Assembly: GCA_010672585.1 (NCBI GenBank)
Contig: JAAHGF010000008.1
Coordinates: 568,998-632,997, forward strand
Origin: Okeania sp. SIO1I7
GTDB taxonomy: Bacteria > Cyanobacteriota > Cyanobacteriia > Cyanobacteriales > Microcoleaceae
Direction of reading: 5' to 3'
Length of the DNA stretch: 64,000 nt
Made by a program: the position numbers and the translations under genes. Below, piece after piece: positions 45,032 to 54,914 of the stretch. Within the stretch, counting starts at the first letter, position 1. Each line of letters starts with the position of its first letter. The notes under the pieces were generated by a model. The model saw nothing but the letters and a program-made list of their open reading frames with translations. It was not told the DNA's origin and made no database searches.

Positions 45032-45598
45032 TCATTAAACAGAAGTCGATCTAGCTCAAGATTTGACCGATATGGGAATACCAAAAGAGGATATTATTAT
45101 CAGTTTAAATGTAAGCATTTCCTGCGGAATGCTGCGCAAACAGCCATTAGCTAGCCTCTTATGGTCGGAACTGCGGACTTCAGCTATTTATGATAGTAGG
45201 AGGTCAAAGCAATTGAAAAATTGAGAGAGAATTGAAATTTACTGCCAAGGTGTACTCCTTTAACCTGAGAAGGAATTATTAATTAGGGCTTGCTGATTAA
45301 TTCTCGCGCTATATTGATCGGATATGCTTAAAAATAGCTGCTCCAGTTCATTTTAGATAGTTATCTTTGTCGTTTTTCCATTTTTTTCAATATTTACTCC
45401 TTCTTCCTTCTTCCCTCTTCCTTCTTTCGTACGGACTATGCAATGTCCCTACCATTTGTAACAAACATTTATCACGCTTGGTATTACTATTCGTAACATT
45501 CTTTTTTCACGCTTGGTATTACACGGGTTATGTAATAGCTGAGTAGATAATTAAACCAATATTTTCGATCAAACCTTATTTGATTTGGCAATACTCTA
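45032..45598. other. 567-bp spacer between methyltransferase and DUF262 gene
   Basis: Holds the XisI remnant, the GCGGAATGCTGCGCAAAC short repeat (45124-45141), a solo AGGGCTTGCTGATTAAT end (45287), CTTCTTC heptamers (45400-45427) and two copies of 'TTTCACGCTTGGTATTAC' (about 45470 and 45510). No complete gene. Confidence 0.5.
45040..45108 (+). pseudogene. XisI-like C-terminal remnant
   Basis: Translates as 'TEVDLAQDLTDMGIPKEDII' then 'ISL', matching the well-conserved C-terminal block of XisI-type fdxN-element excision controlling factors. There is no upstream coding part; the remnant ends at the dispersed GTAAGCATTTCCTGCGGAATG repeat. Confidence 0.65.
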
Positions 45599-47380
45599 CT
45601 ACTCAGGAATATCCCACACTTTTTTAGCTAATTGAGTCAATATTTCTTGTCGAGTTTCAATGGCGTGAGAATCCCATTTAATAAAGGTTTTTAAATCTTT
45701 TACTGCTAAGTCAATAGTTGTGTTATTGCCAACAGAAATTTTTTCAGCAATAGTTCTAGTCAATAGAAATCTTGACTTAGTATAACCTAATTTTTTTTCC
45801 GTAAAACTCACATTAGTAATAGCAGATTTAATCGAACTTTCTAACAAAGTCAGATTGCCTAAAAGTTTACTATAACTTTCTATTTCACGAGGTTTATCGA
45901 AAGATGAAATTATTTTTTTAGTAGGATATTCTGGTAAAATTTGTTCTACATCTAATTTCAAAAGATAATTGCTTAAATCATCAATTCCTCCCCCATCACC
46001 CCAAGCAGTTTCATCTATGTATTGTGTTAATTTTGCTAAAATATATTTAATTTGATAAGGCTGAAATGATGATTTATTAAGTTTATGAAATGCTTTCTCA
46101 AATTTATCTGCTACTAACAGCTTGCTAGAAATAATTTGGTCAGCAATAAATTGATTAAATTCTTCTGTTGATGTGATTTGACGTAATTCACTAGCCCACT
46201 TAAGAATCATGCCATCGAACGCCTTTTGATTGCGATCGCTAGTCAACATTGCCACAAATAATAAATTTTCTACCTGCCGACATAATTCAATAAAACAATA
46301 TTGAGGCAATTGATAAGCAGCTAAAAGTAAGATTAAATGTTGCCTAACATTAACACTGAGACAACGAATATTTGCCAAATAACGATTTACTGTTCCATCA
46401 ATATTATTACCTGACAAAAATGCTACATAAGCTTCTGCAGAGGCTAATAAATCATTCACAAATAGAATAGGTTCAGTATTATATCCACATCTAGATTCAT
46501 TTTTGAGAAACCAATCATAAACTTCTTTTTCTGCAATATAATTTCCATCTTCTGCATATCTTGCCAAAATAAAATAACGCAAAAAACGCATCGGTCTTTC
46601 CTGAGAATGATAGAGTAAATCTATCATTTTTTTCCATTTTACTTTGATTTTTTCATAGTCTGTTTGTTTAGCTTTAGCAAAAATCAAATTTTTGAGTAAA
46701 TCCATATCATCTAGGGGTAAACCACGATGATTTAAAGTTGAATATATTTTCAAAGCATGAGCAACACTAGCAGTTTTTACGCGAATTAATTTAACATTTT
46801 TGAGAAAATAGGCATAAAATTTTTTGAGATGAGAAATAGCAACTTCATCTAATTCAAATTGAAGAGAAAGAAACTTTCTAATCTCAGCATAAGCATTTTG
46901 AATATGTTTAACAGAACGAGTAGGAGATATTTGGTCTAAATCTGTTTGCATAGCAATATTTTCTAATATTCCCCTACTTTCTTCATATTGAAGTTCTACC
47001 CTATGCTTAAACTGGTCATTACCCCAGTCATCTGTATATAGAGAAGCAATCTTATTTTTTAATGCTTCAATACGTTCATTTGAATTAATAGTTAATAGAT
47101 AATCTCGAATTGCACAAAGAACTAAATAAGCAGTAGTCATCCGTTGCTGCCCATCAATTACTTCATACAAATTATCCCCACGACTACAAACAATTATACT
47201 GCCAATAAAATACTCAGAATAGGAGTTTTGATTTTGCTCAGAAAATTCTTCATATATATCTTGAATAAATTCATTTACTTCTTTTTCCTCCCAAACATAT
47301 TCGCGCTGATAATCAGGAATGACATAAAACTCATCAAATAACTTTTCTAGAGTCATGTCTTGAGATTCGATAGTTGCCAT
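45599..47380 (-). CDS. DUF262/DUF1524-type (GmrSD-like) protein, HNH His missing
   Basis: 593 residues. The N-terminal DUF262 (ParB/Srx-fold) domain has 'YVIPDYQREYVWEEKEVNEF' and 'EVIDGQQRMTTAYLVL', the signature of GmrS-like NTPase/nuclease subunits. The C-terminal DUF1524-like region has 'YSKLLGNLTLLESSIKSAIT' in the right place, but the upstream HNH motif, normally 'EHILPQ', reads 'VEQILPEYP': the His is replaced by Gln. Family knowledge: such proteins restrict modified phage DNA. Inference: a defence gene whose DNase activity may be lost, leaving DUF262 function. Monocistronic, surrounded by repeats. Confidence 0.8.
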   Translation of the reverse strand: MATIESQDMTLEKLFDEFYVIPDYQREYVWEEKEVNEFIQDIYEEFSEQNQNSYSEYFIGSIIVCSRGDNLYEVIDGQQRMTTAYLVLCAIRDYLLTINSNERIEALKNKIASLYTDDWGNDQFKHRVELQYEESRGILENIAMQTDLDQISPTRSVKHIQNAYAEIRKFLSLQFELDEVAISHLKKFYAYFLKNVKLIRVKTASVAHALKIYSTLNHRGLPLDDMDLLKNLIFAKAKQTDYEKIKVKWKKMIDLLYHSQERPMRFLRYFILARYAEDGNYIAEKEVYDWFLKNESRCGYNTEPILFVNDLLASAEAYVAFLSGNNIDGTVNRYLANIRCLSVNVRQHLILLLAAYQLPQYCFIELCRQVENLLFVAMLTSDRNQKAFDGMILKWASELRQITSTEEFNQFIADQIISSKLLVADKFEKAFHKLNKSSFQPYQIKYILAKLTQYIDETAWGDGGGIDDLSNYLLKLDVEQILPEYPTKKIISSFDKPREIESYSKLLGNLTLLESSIKSAITNVSFTEKKLGYTKSRFLLTRTIAEKISVGNNTTIDLAVKDLKTFIKWDSHAIETRQEILTQLAKKVWDIPE

Positions 47381-48244
47381 ATAATTACCTCAATAGTTTT
47401 AATCAGGAAGAAAGAAGTAATATAGCATTTTCTAAGCATAAGGAAGAAGGAAGAGGGAAGAAGGAAGAAGGAAGAAAAAATGGATGGGGATAGTCTTCGA
47501 CACACCACTCCGTGTCTACAAACCCCAACCAATTGTCAACACCGTGTAGACAGTGGGGTATTAAACCCAAAATAACAAAGATAATAACAGCAGAGCATAG
47601 AATAGACCCTACTGTTATAGAACCCATTTGGTATCTTTATCTTGAAATACAAAAGTTTCAGGAAAGCCGTTTTAAGGAGTCTAAAAACTATAAGGGTTCA
47701 GGAAACCGAAAAATTGTGAAAAATGACTGCCAGAATCATAAAACCCAGATGGGTATTGGACTTTTCAATAATTGATAATTGATAATTGATAATTACCTCT
47801 CCCTAAAAACGGATAGGATTGAATAAAAGGAAAAAATTTATTTTTTTCCCCTTGAAAGGGGAGGATTTTTACCTGAATTATTGAATTATTGAATTATTGA
47901 ATTATTAATTCTTCGGTAATTTGTTAAATAGATCCCAAATGGCTTCTATAGTAGTGGAAGCAAAGGTTAGGACAGGTCAAAAGCTTAAAACTCAGACAAT
48001 GCCAGATTTTTTCTTCTTCCTTCTTCCTTCTTCCTTCTTCCTTCTCATAATTAACTGAAGTAGGTAGACCCTTGTGGGTCTAACCCTCGAAAGTAAAGAA
48101 GAACTAATTTTCCAAATATCCAGCTCCCGATAGATTTCACAAAAATTTTCTTTCTATTAATTTTTCGTGAATATTAAATTCTCAAAATTCTTCCCCCCCA
48201 AAATATTGAGGAAAGCGCGAGCTAGCATATCAGAGCAACAAATT
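47381..48244. other. 864-bp spacer with a TIR-bounded element
   Basis: AAGGAAG heptamers (47440-47475), an element with 22-bp inverted ends (47615-47951) enclosing a family A repeat (about 47768-47920), and CTTCTTC heptamers (48012-48043). No gene. Confidence 0.6.
47615..47951. repeat. 337-bp element with TATAGAACCCATTTGG ends
   Basis: TTATAGAACCCATTTGGTAT-CT (47615-47636) and the reverse complement of AGATCCCAAATGGCTTCTAT-AG (47930-47951) agree at 19 of 22 positions. A second copy with the same left end lies at about 50879-51231; each carries a family A repeat inside. Confidence 0.65.
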
Positions 48245-49255
48245 TTAGCGAAACATACTACTAACTGAAGTATCCTCGTGAATGCGCCAAATAGTCTCAC
48301 CCAATAAATTTGCCACCGAAAGAACAGTCAACTGAGGAAAATAATGTTCCTCCAAGAATGGGATAGTATTAGTAACAATCACCTCTTCAAATACCCCACT
48401 AGAAAGACGCTCAACTGCTGGTGGTGAAAATACTGCATGAGTAGCACAAGCATAAACTTGTCGCGCCCCTTTTTCGCGCAAAAGTCGTCCCCCTTCGGAA
48501 ATAGTACCACCCGTATCAATCATGTCATCTACCAACACAGCAGTTTTTCCCTCAACATCACCAATCACATTTAACACTTCTGCCACATTGTGAGCTTGGC
48601 GACGCTTATCAATAATTGCTAATGGGGCATCATTTAACTTTTTCGCAAAAGCTCTAGCTCTCGCTACCCCACCCACATCCGGAGAAACAACAACAATATC
48701 AGATAAATTCTTACTTACTAAGTAATCTAAAATTACCGGTAAACCATAAACATGATCGAACGGAATATCAAAATAACCCTGAATCTGAGCAGAATGCAAA
48801 TCCATTGCTAGAATACGATTAGCACCAGCCTCAGTAATCAAATTGGCCACTAATTTGGCAGTAATTGATTCTCGGCCAGCAGTTTTACGGTCTGCTCTAG
48901 CATAACCATAGTAAGGAATAACCGCAGTCACTTGTCTGGCAGAAGCACGACGACAAGCATCTACCATGATTAACATTTCCATCAAGTTGTCATTAACTGG
49001 ACGACAACTAGGCTGAATTAGATAAACATCACAGCCTCGAATTGATTCCTGAATTTGAACATATAGTTCTCCATCTGCAAATCGTTTACGCACCATTGGG
49101 CCTAAGTCTAAACCTAGATATCTAGCTACTTCCGTAGCTAAAGGAACGTTAGCAGATCCAGAGAAAAGCCTCAATCTATTATGATCGTTAGCAGTGGCAG
49201 GCACAGGAGCCTGAATTGGTAAAGTAGCACGGATCACAGCAAGCCCTCGCAGCAC
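48245..49255 (-). CDS. prs: Ribose-phosphate pyrophosphokinase
   Basis: 336 residues, full length. Makes PRPP from ribose 5-phosphate and ATP in the cytoplasm, feeding nucleotide, His and Trp synthesis. Motifs: 'FADGELYVQI', the 'YYGYARADRKTAGRESITA' flexible-loop region, 'MDLHSAQIQGYFDIP' and the PRPP loop 'VLVDDMIDTGGT'. The GTG start at 49255 is kept because homologues extend upstream as '-RGLxVIRxATLP-'; an in-frame GTG at 49237 is the alternative. Monocistronic. Confidence 0.95.
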   Translation of the reverse strand: MLRGLAVIRATLPIQAPVPATANDHNRLRLFSGSANVPLATEVARYLGLDLGPMVRKRFADGELYVQIQESIRGCDVYLIQPSCRPVNDNLMEMLIMVDACRRASARQVTAVIPYYGYARADRKTAGRESITAKLVANLITEAGANRILAMDLHSAQIQGYFDIPFDHVYGLPVILDYLVSKNLSDIVVVSPDVGGVARARAFAKKLNDAPLAIIDKRRQAHNVAEVLNVIGDVEGKTAVLVDDMIDTGGTISEGGRLLREKGARQVYACATHAVFSPPAVERLSSGVFEEVIVTNTIPFLEEHYFPQLTVLSVANLLGETIWRIHEDTSVSSMFR

Positions 49256-49584
49256 CTTTATTCATTGCAATCTTATCATCTCAAACCAAAAATATTCTTC
49301 CGTATTTTTATTGATAGAAAGATCGTTTTTTTTAGTAATATACCAAGAATATTTGGTAAATAAAGTCATATAAATGTTGAATATTTACTAAGAAAATTAC
49401 AGAGGTCTTTAAAAAACGTAAAATCTCTTAAGTAAATTCCATTTTTCTGATAAATACTAACTTCTTAAGTCAAAAGTCACAGTTCCAAAGTCAAAAGCAA
49501 TATATGTTTGACTGAAAGGCTTAACAGAGTATTAACATAACTTGTAAAATGACTTTAGAGTGAATTGATATCCGGAGTGAGATT

Positions 49585-50043
49585 ATGAGTTTAAAGGACA
49601 GAATTACAGAGGATATTAAAGTGGCAATGAAGGCCAAAGATAAGGTTCGTCTGGAAACAGTTCGTAGCATTAAAAAAGTAATTCTAGAAGAGGAAGCCAA
49701 TGCTAGGGCAGCAGGAAAGGATTCTCTGACAGAAACTCAAGAAATGGATATATTAACAAGATTGGCTAAACAACGCCGGGATTCCATAGAGCAATATACT
49801 AAAGCAGGTCGTCAGGAACTAGCAGATGGAGAGGCTGCAGAATTGGCCATTCTTGAAGAATATCTGCCAAAACAATTGTCTGATGAGGATATTGCTCAGG
49901 TTGTTGATGAAATTATTGCTCAGGTAGGGGCGAATTCTCCGAAAGATATGGGTAAAGTGATGGGTCCGGCCATGCAAAAGTTGAAGGGTAAGGCTGATGG
50001 AAAGAAAGTACAGGAGGCAGTTAAGGCTAGGCTTAATTCATAA
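49585..50043 (+). CDS. yqeY: GatB/YqeY domain protein
   Basis: 152 residues, the whole family length: 'LKDRITEDIKVAMKAKDKVR' at the N-terminus, 'LETVRSIKKVILEEEANARA', 'AELAILEEYLPKQLSDEDI' and C-terminal 'DMGKVMGPAMQKLKGKADGK'. The C-terminal domain is homologous to the tail of GatB of the tRNA-dependent amidotransferase and may bind tRNA; the precise role is not established. RBS-like GGAG lies 10 bp upstream of the ATG. A hairpin follows the stop. Confidence 0.92.
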   Translation: MSLKDRITEDIKVAMKAKDKVRLETVRSIKKVILEEEANARAAGKDSLTETQEMDILTRLAKQRRDSIEQYTKAGRQELADGEAAELAILEEYLPKQLSDEDIAQVVDEIIAQVGANSPKDMGKVMGPAMQKLKGKADGKKVQEAVKARLNS

Positions 50044-50072
50044 TTAAAAATTAAGCTCACCTCAATAGGATA

Positions 50073-50111
50073 GTTAAGGTCATAAATCTTGTCATTTTTA
50101 ATGACCTTAAC
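50073..50111 (+). terminator. Hairpin downstream of yqeY
   Basis: GTTAAGGTCAT (50073-50083) pairs perfectly with ATGACCTTAAC (50101-50111), 17-nt loop, 30 bp after the stop. It lacks a following T-run, so it may be a 3' processing hairpin rather than a strict terminator. Confidence 0.5.
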
Positions 50112-50574
50112 AACATGGGAAGGGATTATGATTTTAGGCAATATCTTGATTATTTTCCTAAAATTAAACTCTGCCATCAACAGCAAAAATAAGTAGGTAA
50201 GCATAAATAGTAGATGTAGGTGGCTACAGAAAATTCTATTTATATTCAGAAATCAAGGGTTCTGAAGAAGGAGGAGTTTCAACTATTATTGGATAAAATC
50301 AAGTAATAATAAATGTTTCTATGTTTGAGAATAATAGAGATATTTGTACACTAGAAATAAATCACAAATATCTGAGAAAAATTTATATCATTCCCCCTTT
50401 TTTATGATGATATACTGATAATAATAACAGGATAAAATCAAGCAATAAATAAGGAGATAAAATAATTATTAAAAGTAAAAATAAGATTTGGTGAAGATTT
50501 TAGATCATATTCGGATAATCAGTTATGATTTGAAGTTGTCTAAGTTATTGCTAATTATCCATTACCTATTACGA

Positions 50575-50775
50575 ATCCTTTACCGAATAATTAAGGTTTA
50601 AAGCCTCTCCTTTAAAGGAGAAACAAGCGGTCGTTAGCGTAGCGCACCCGTTGGGTGGGATGGCGAGGTCTCCTCGCCATATCCAATCGACCAAGAGAGA
50701 AAAAATTTTCCTTTTATTCAGTCCTCTTCCTTTTAGGGAGAGGTAATTATCAATTATCCATTATTAATTATTGAA
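50575..50775. repeat. Family A repeat with inner module
   Basis: CCGAATAATTAAGG, 'GCCTCTCCTTTAAAGGAG', AAACAAG, module CGGTCGTTAGCGTAGC...CGACCAAG, 'GAGAAAAAATTTTCC', 'CTCTTCCTTTTAGGGAGAGG', AT arm. Comparing it with the module-free copy at 54793-54920 defines the module as an insertion at AAG. Confidence 0.75.
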
Positions 50776-50878
50776 AGATATTATAAATATTCAAGCGAAC
50801 TCATTGATTCATCTTTCAGTCAGTAGTAAATTGATAAATTTATTAATACAAAAAATATTAAGCTAAAACACATTTCAA

Positions 50879-51231
50879 TTATAGAACCCATTTGATATCT
50901 ATATAATTATGGTAGTCAAGTCTTTTCGGGCATCAATTTTGAGGAAAAATCAGCTATAAGGAGTGTTGAATTTTTTGTATTATTTCTCCCCACATCTTCC
51001 CTCTTCCCGAATAATTAATAATTAAATAATTCACGCCTTGAAGTCTCCCCTTTCAAAGGGAAAAAAAGTGCTAGGATATTTCCTTACATTCAATTCCGTA
51101 ACGGTTAAAACCCGAGGTAATTATCCATTATCTATTATCAATTAATGAACTCCTGTCTCCTGTCTCCTGTCTCCTGACTCAAGGCTAAAAAAACGCGCAT
51201 ATTTATGAAGATACGATCAGGGGTTCTATAG
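50879..51231. repeat. TATAGAACCC-ended element, second copy
   Basis: Left end TATAGAACCCATTTGATATC matches the element at 47615; right end GGGGTTCTATAG (51220-51231) is a shorter match. About 353 bp, similar to the first copy. Confidence 0.5.
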
Positions 51232-51364
51232 CAGTCGCCATTACTCGCGCGGACATTCTCGCTCCTCTCAAATTTAGTCACAGCAATAATTTTACTTCTG
51301 ACTTTTGACTTCTAACTTCTGACTTCAGCTATATATATTCCCTGTTCCCTATTAAATTAAATTT

Positions 51365-53278
51365 ATGACTATGCAACCACCAATTCCTACAGGAACTATT
51401 TTACAGAACCGCTATCGCTTGATTAATATTCTCGGTCAAGGTGGGTTTGGACGTACCTACCTAGCAGAAGATACAGGTCGTTTTAACGAGCGTTGCGCTC
51501 TCAAAGAATTTATTCCTCTACAGACAAATACCTATGCAGTAACTAAATCTCAAGAACTATTTTCTCGCGAAGCAGCTATTCTCTATCAAATTCAACATCC
51601 CCAAATTCCCAAATTTAGAGCAACTTTTGAAGAAAATCAACGTTTATTCCTCTTACAAGATTATATCGAAGGCAAAACCTATCGCAGCATATTGCAAGAG
51701 CGTCAAATAACAGATAGCTTGTTCTCAGAAGCAGAGGTGCTAACTTTTTTGCAACAAATTTTACCCGTCTTAGCTCATATTCACAGCTTTGGTATCATTC
51801 ACCGAGACATATCCCCCGACAATATCATTAGGCGAGAAAGCGATCGAATGCCAGTATTGATAGACTTCGGAGTAGTTAAAGAACTCGTAACAAAAGTTCA
51901 ATCTCCCCACTTAACAGCACCCTTGACAAATGTAGGAAAATTTGGTTACGCTCCCTGGGAACAAATTCAACTGGGAAGAGCAACAGCAAATAGCGATCTA
52001 TATGCTTTGGCAGTTACAGTAGTTGTACTATTGACTGGAAAAGAACCCCAAGAATTAATCGATCAAAGTACATTAACTTGGAATTGGCAACGGTGGGTAG
52101 CAGTTAGTCCAGGGTTAGCAGAGATTATCAATAGAATGTTAAGTCATCAACCAGGCGATCGCTACCAGTCTGTCACTGAAGTAGAGCAAGCTTTGGAAAG
52201 ATTACCCCATATCAAATCTCAACAATTACCTACCATCAACCAAGAACAAAATAATCCTTCCCCTTCCCAACAACCAACAGTAGGAGCAACTCCAAATCAA
52301 AACCTGAATACCAATAACAACGATAGCTTGTTTGATAATCAGAAGTGGGTTGCAACTGCATTAGTAGCAGTATTAGTAGTTTTATCTGGCGTAGTATCGT
52401 GGAGTGCAGTTAATTTTTTCCTCCAGCGCAGACAACAAGAACCTGAACTTCAGCAACCAACGAAAATGAATCCGATACCAGTACCAACCCTCCCCTCTCC
52501 TCCATCATCACCAATACCCACTTCATCCCCATCTCCAACAGCTACATCAACACCATCACCTACTTTGCCATCACCATTACCTGTTGTTCCCGTACCATCT
52601 GCAACACCAGAAATACCAATCACACCACTACCACCTAGTGCTACTCCTATTCCGGAGACTCCTGCTCCTGTCATTATTCCATCTCCACCAATTACTTCAC
52701 AAGAACGTCTGAATGTATTGCCAGGGGAACCTATATCTATTGAAGGTCGCCTGAAGGAGAATGAAAGTATTGACTATATAATTTCTGGGAGTCTTGGGCA
52801 AAATTTGAATTTATTAGTAACAGGAGAAGGAGTATTAATGAGTTTAGCAGCAATAGATGGTGAACCAGTAGATGGAATTTCTGAGAAAGTATCTATTTGG
52901 AAAGGAACTCTACCCAATGATGGTGACTACAAAATAACTCTCACTCCCTTACCTGGTTTACCTGGTACTGACTACAAGCTAGATATTAATTTAGTTAACC
53001 CTATACCTAAAGTTATTCCTAGCTCTGAACCGGAAGCAACTGAGTCACCTGCACCCACACAAGAACCGGAAGCAACTGAATCACCTTCTGGTCTACAGCT
53101 CAATAAACCCTCTAAGAAGCAGATAAAAAAATCATTCCCCATTTCAACCCCACTGGAGGAGCTTGATAAACCTTCTAAAAAGCCTAAAAAGCAAATTGTG
53201 ATTCCAGAAACAGGGGCAACACCGTCACCAACTCCAGCAGAAGAAACTTCATCTGATTCTCAAATTTTAGTTGAGTAA
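51365..53278 (+). CDS. Membrane Ser/Thr protein kinase with PPC-like extracellular domain
   Basis: 637 residues. Kinase domain 1-280: glycine loop 'LGQGGFGRTYLAED', ATP Lys in 'CALKEFIPL', catalytic loop 'IIHRDISPDNII', DFG in 'VLIDFGVVKEL'; all essential residues are present. A single membrane span lies near residues 320-345 ('WVATALVAVLVVLSGVV'). A Pro/Ser/Thr linker follows, then a ~100-residue beta-rich region ('SIEGRLKENESIDYIISGS') like bacterial PPC domains, and two 'PEATESP' repeats plus a Lys-rich tail. Orientation implies cytoplasmic kinase and outside sensor. The signal and substrates are unknown. Confidence 0.9.
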   Translation: MTMQPPIPTGTILQNRYRLINILGQGGFGRTYLAEDTGRFNERCALKEFIPLQTNTYAVTKSQELFSREAAILYQIQHPQIPKFRATFEENQRLFLLQDYIEGKTYRSILQERQITDSLFSEAEVLTFLQQILPVLAHIHSFGIIHRDISPDNIIRRESDRMPVLIDFGVVKELVTKVQSPHLTAPLTNVGKFGYAPWEQIQLGRATANSDLYALAVTVVVLLTGKEPQELIDQSTLTWNWQRWVAVSPGLAEIINRMLSHQPGDRYQSVTEVEQALERLPHIKSQQLPTINQEQNNPSPSQQPTVGATPNQNLNTNNNDSLFDNQKWVATALVAVLVVLSGVVSWSAVNFFLQRRQQEPELQQPTKMNPIPVPTLPSPPSSPIPTSSPSPTATSTPSPTLPSPLPVVPVPSATPEIPITPLPPSATPIPETPAPVIIPSPPITSQERLNVLPGEPISIEGRLKENESIDYIISGSLGQNLNLLVTGEGVLMSLAAIDGEPVDGISEKVSIWKGTLPNDGDYKITLTPLPGLPGTDYKLDINLVNPIPKVIPSSEPEATESPAPTQEPEATESPSGLQLNKPSKKQIKKSFPISTPLEELDKPSKKPKKQIVIPETGATPSPTPAEETSSDSQILVE

Positions 53279-53280
53279 TT

Positions 53281-53489
53281 GTCACTTGAAGTAGCAGTCA
53301 GCTATCAGCACTTCAGCAGTCAGCATTTTCAGGGTGTGTAATGGGGGATTCAAACCCCCATAAAAAAAGTGGCCTGTCGAAGACTATACCCCATGCAATT
53401 TTCCCTTATTCCTTCTGCCTTCTGCCTTCTGCCTTCTGCCTTCTGCCTTCTTCCTTCTTCCTTCTTCCTTCTTCCTTCTTCAAGATGAT
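53281..53489. repeat. CCTTCTG/CCTTCTT heptamer tandem repeats (STRR)
   Basis: About ten heptamers in register at 53405-53482, switching from CCTTCTG to CCTTCTT partway. Similar arrays are near 38250, 45400, 47440, 48013, 54455 and 63850; these are the short tandemly repeated repetitive sequences known from cyanobacteria. An inverted TCAGCTATCAGC/CAGCAGTCAGC stretch precedes it. Confidence 0.8.
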
Positions 53490-54335
53490 TTATTGATTTT
53501 TATCCAAATTATCAAGATTGAAAATAAAAGGAGGTCTTTGAGATTTTTCATTTCCCATAATTAAAACTTTAGGCATTTGAGAACCACCTGCTTTCCAAGC
53601 TTCGATCGCTTCTTTTTGTAAAACCAACTCACCACCTTGTGCTTTTAGTGTTTCAGCTAATAGTTTTTGAGCTTCTGCTTTACCCTTTGCACGGTTAATA
53701 TATGCCTGAGCTTCTTGTTCTGCTTCTTCAGCAATATATACTGCTCGTTGTGCTTTTTGTTCAGCAATTTGCTTCTCTTCAACTGCTTTAGCAAATTCAG
53801 GAGAAAATGTTAAATCAATTACGCTAGTATCTAACACAAGAATGCCATATTTATCTAAACGAGAACCTAAAGCATTATCAAAGTCTGCTTTCAATTCTTC
53901 CCTTTGAGTAATAGCTTCTTCCACAGTTCTTCTAGCTGCAGCAATTTTAAAAGATTCTTGAGTTTGTGGTGCAATTACTTTAGCAACTAAATTTTGTAAA
54001 GTTCCTTGTTCTCTTCTGATTTTTACTACTAACATAGGGTCTAAGCGAAAGTTAATTGCAAAACTTGCTGATAATTGTTGTAAATCTTTTGTAGAACTTT
54101 GGGCTGGAACTTCAAACTTTTGTACAGTCACATCATAGATATCAACTTGAGAAACCAAGGGAGGTTTAAAGTGAATACCTTCTAAGAGAGCACCATCTCT
54201 AGCTTTACCTAAAATACTAATAACACCAGCTTGACCAGGATTAATAATGACAAAGGAATTGAAGCCAATTAGCAATATTAATGATGACACGGTTGCTAAT
54301 ATTACTGTTTGTAAACTTTGTTGTTGATTTTTCAA
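53490..54335 (-). CDS. SPFH/prohibitin-family membrane protein
   Basis: 281 residues. One N-terminal membrane span ('TVILATVSSLILLIGFNSF'), then the SPFH domain with 'INPGQAGVISILGKARDGAL' and 'EGIHFKPPLVSQVDIYDVT', and a long charged helix 'EEKQIAEQKAQRAVYIAEEA' that drives ring assembly. Prohibitin-like proteins form membrane microdomain scaffolds and often regulate FtsH proteases. Start chosen at the ATG immediately before the span. No partner gene next door. Confidence 0.9.
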   Translation of the reverse strand: MKNQQQSLQTVILATVSSLILLIGFNSFVIINPGQAGVISILGKARDGALLEGIHFKPPLVSQVDIYDVTVQKFEVPAQSSTKDLQQLSASFAINFRLDPMLVVKIRREQGTLQNLVAKVIAPQTQESFKIAAARRTVEEAITQREELKADFDNALGSRLDKYGILVLDTSVIDLTFSPEFAKAVEEKQIAEQKAQRAVYIAEEAEQEAQAYINRAKGKAEAQKLLAETLKAQGGELVLQKEAIEAWKAGGSQMPKVLIMGNEKSQRPPFIFNLDNLDKNQ

Positions 54336-54914
54336 TTTTTTTCTCCGATGTTTGAGACTATAGACTTATTGGTATATTTTCTTTGTTAATCTTAGTTCAA
54401 ACTGAAAATTAACATTCAAATTATATAATATTTTTATACTTGTTTAATAAGGAAAAAGGAAAAAGGAAAAAGGAAGAAGGAAGGAGGAAAAAGTGAATGG
54501 GGACTCAAGCCCCAACGAATTATAAACACCCTGTAGACGGCGGGGAATTAAACCCAAAAAGAAAAAGATAATTACTACTTTTTTTGACTAATGTACTCGA
54601 TCTTAAGTAATAGTATTTTTTTAACATTAATACTAAGTTTCAAAATCACAAAAGTTATGAAAAACTAAATACTCCCATTGAACAAATCATATTGGGAATA
54701 ATTAATAGAGTTGAAATTTGTACTACTTTTACTTTTAAGAAAGCGATCGCAATATACATATCCTAATTTATTAGATACTATATTTATTTTTAATTTACCG
54801 AATAATTAAGTTTTAAAGCCTCTCCTTTAAAGGAGAAACAAGAAAAATTTTTCGTGATTAGTCAATCCTCTTCTTTTCAAGGAGAGGTAATAATTAATAA
54901 TTAATAATTAATTA
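54336..54914. other. 579-bp spacer with module-free family A repeat
   Basis: GGAAAAA/GGAAGAA heptamers (54448-54484) and a family A copy lacking the inner module (54793-54920), whose AT arm overlaps the stop codon of the cysteine desulfurase gene. No gene. Confidence 0.6.

Larger units (their letters stand above)
50112..51364. other. Long repeat-rich spacer before the kinase gene
   Basis: Includes a family A repeat with inner module (50575-50775), a TATAGAACCC element (50879-51231) with a second family A copy (51003-51145) inside, CTCCTGT heptamers (51150-51178) and TGACTTC repeats (51298-51330). Two 'GGATAAAATCAAG' copies (50291, 50430) are seen. No gene. Confidence 0.6.
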
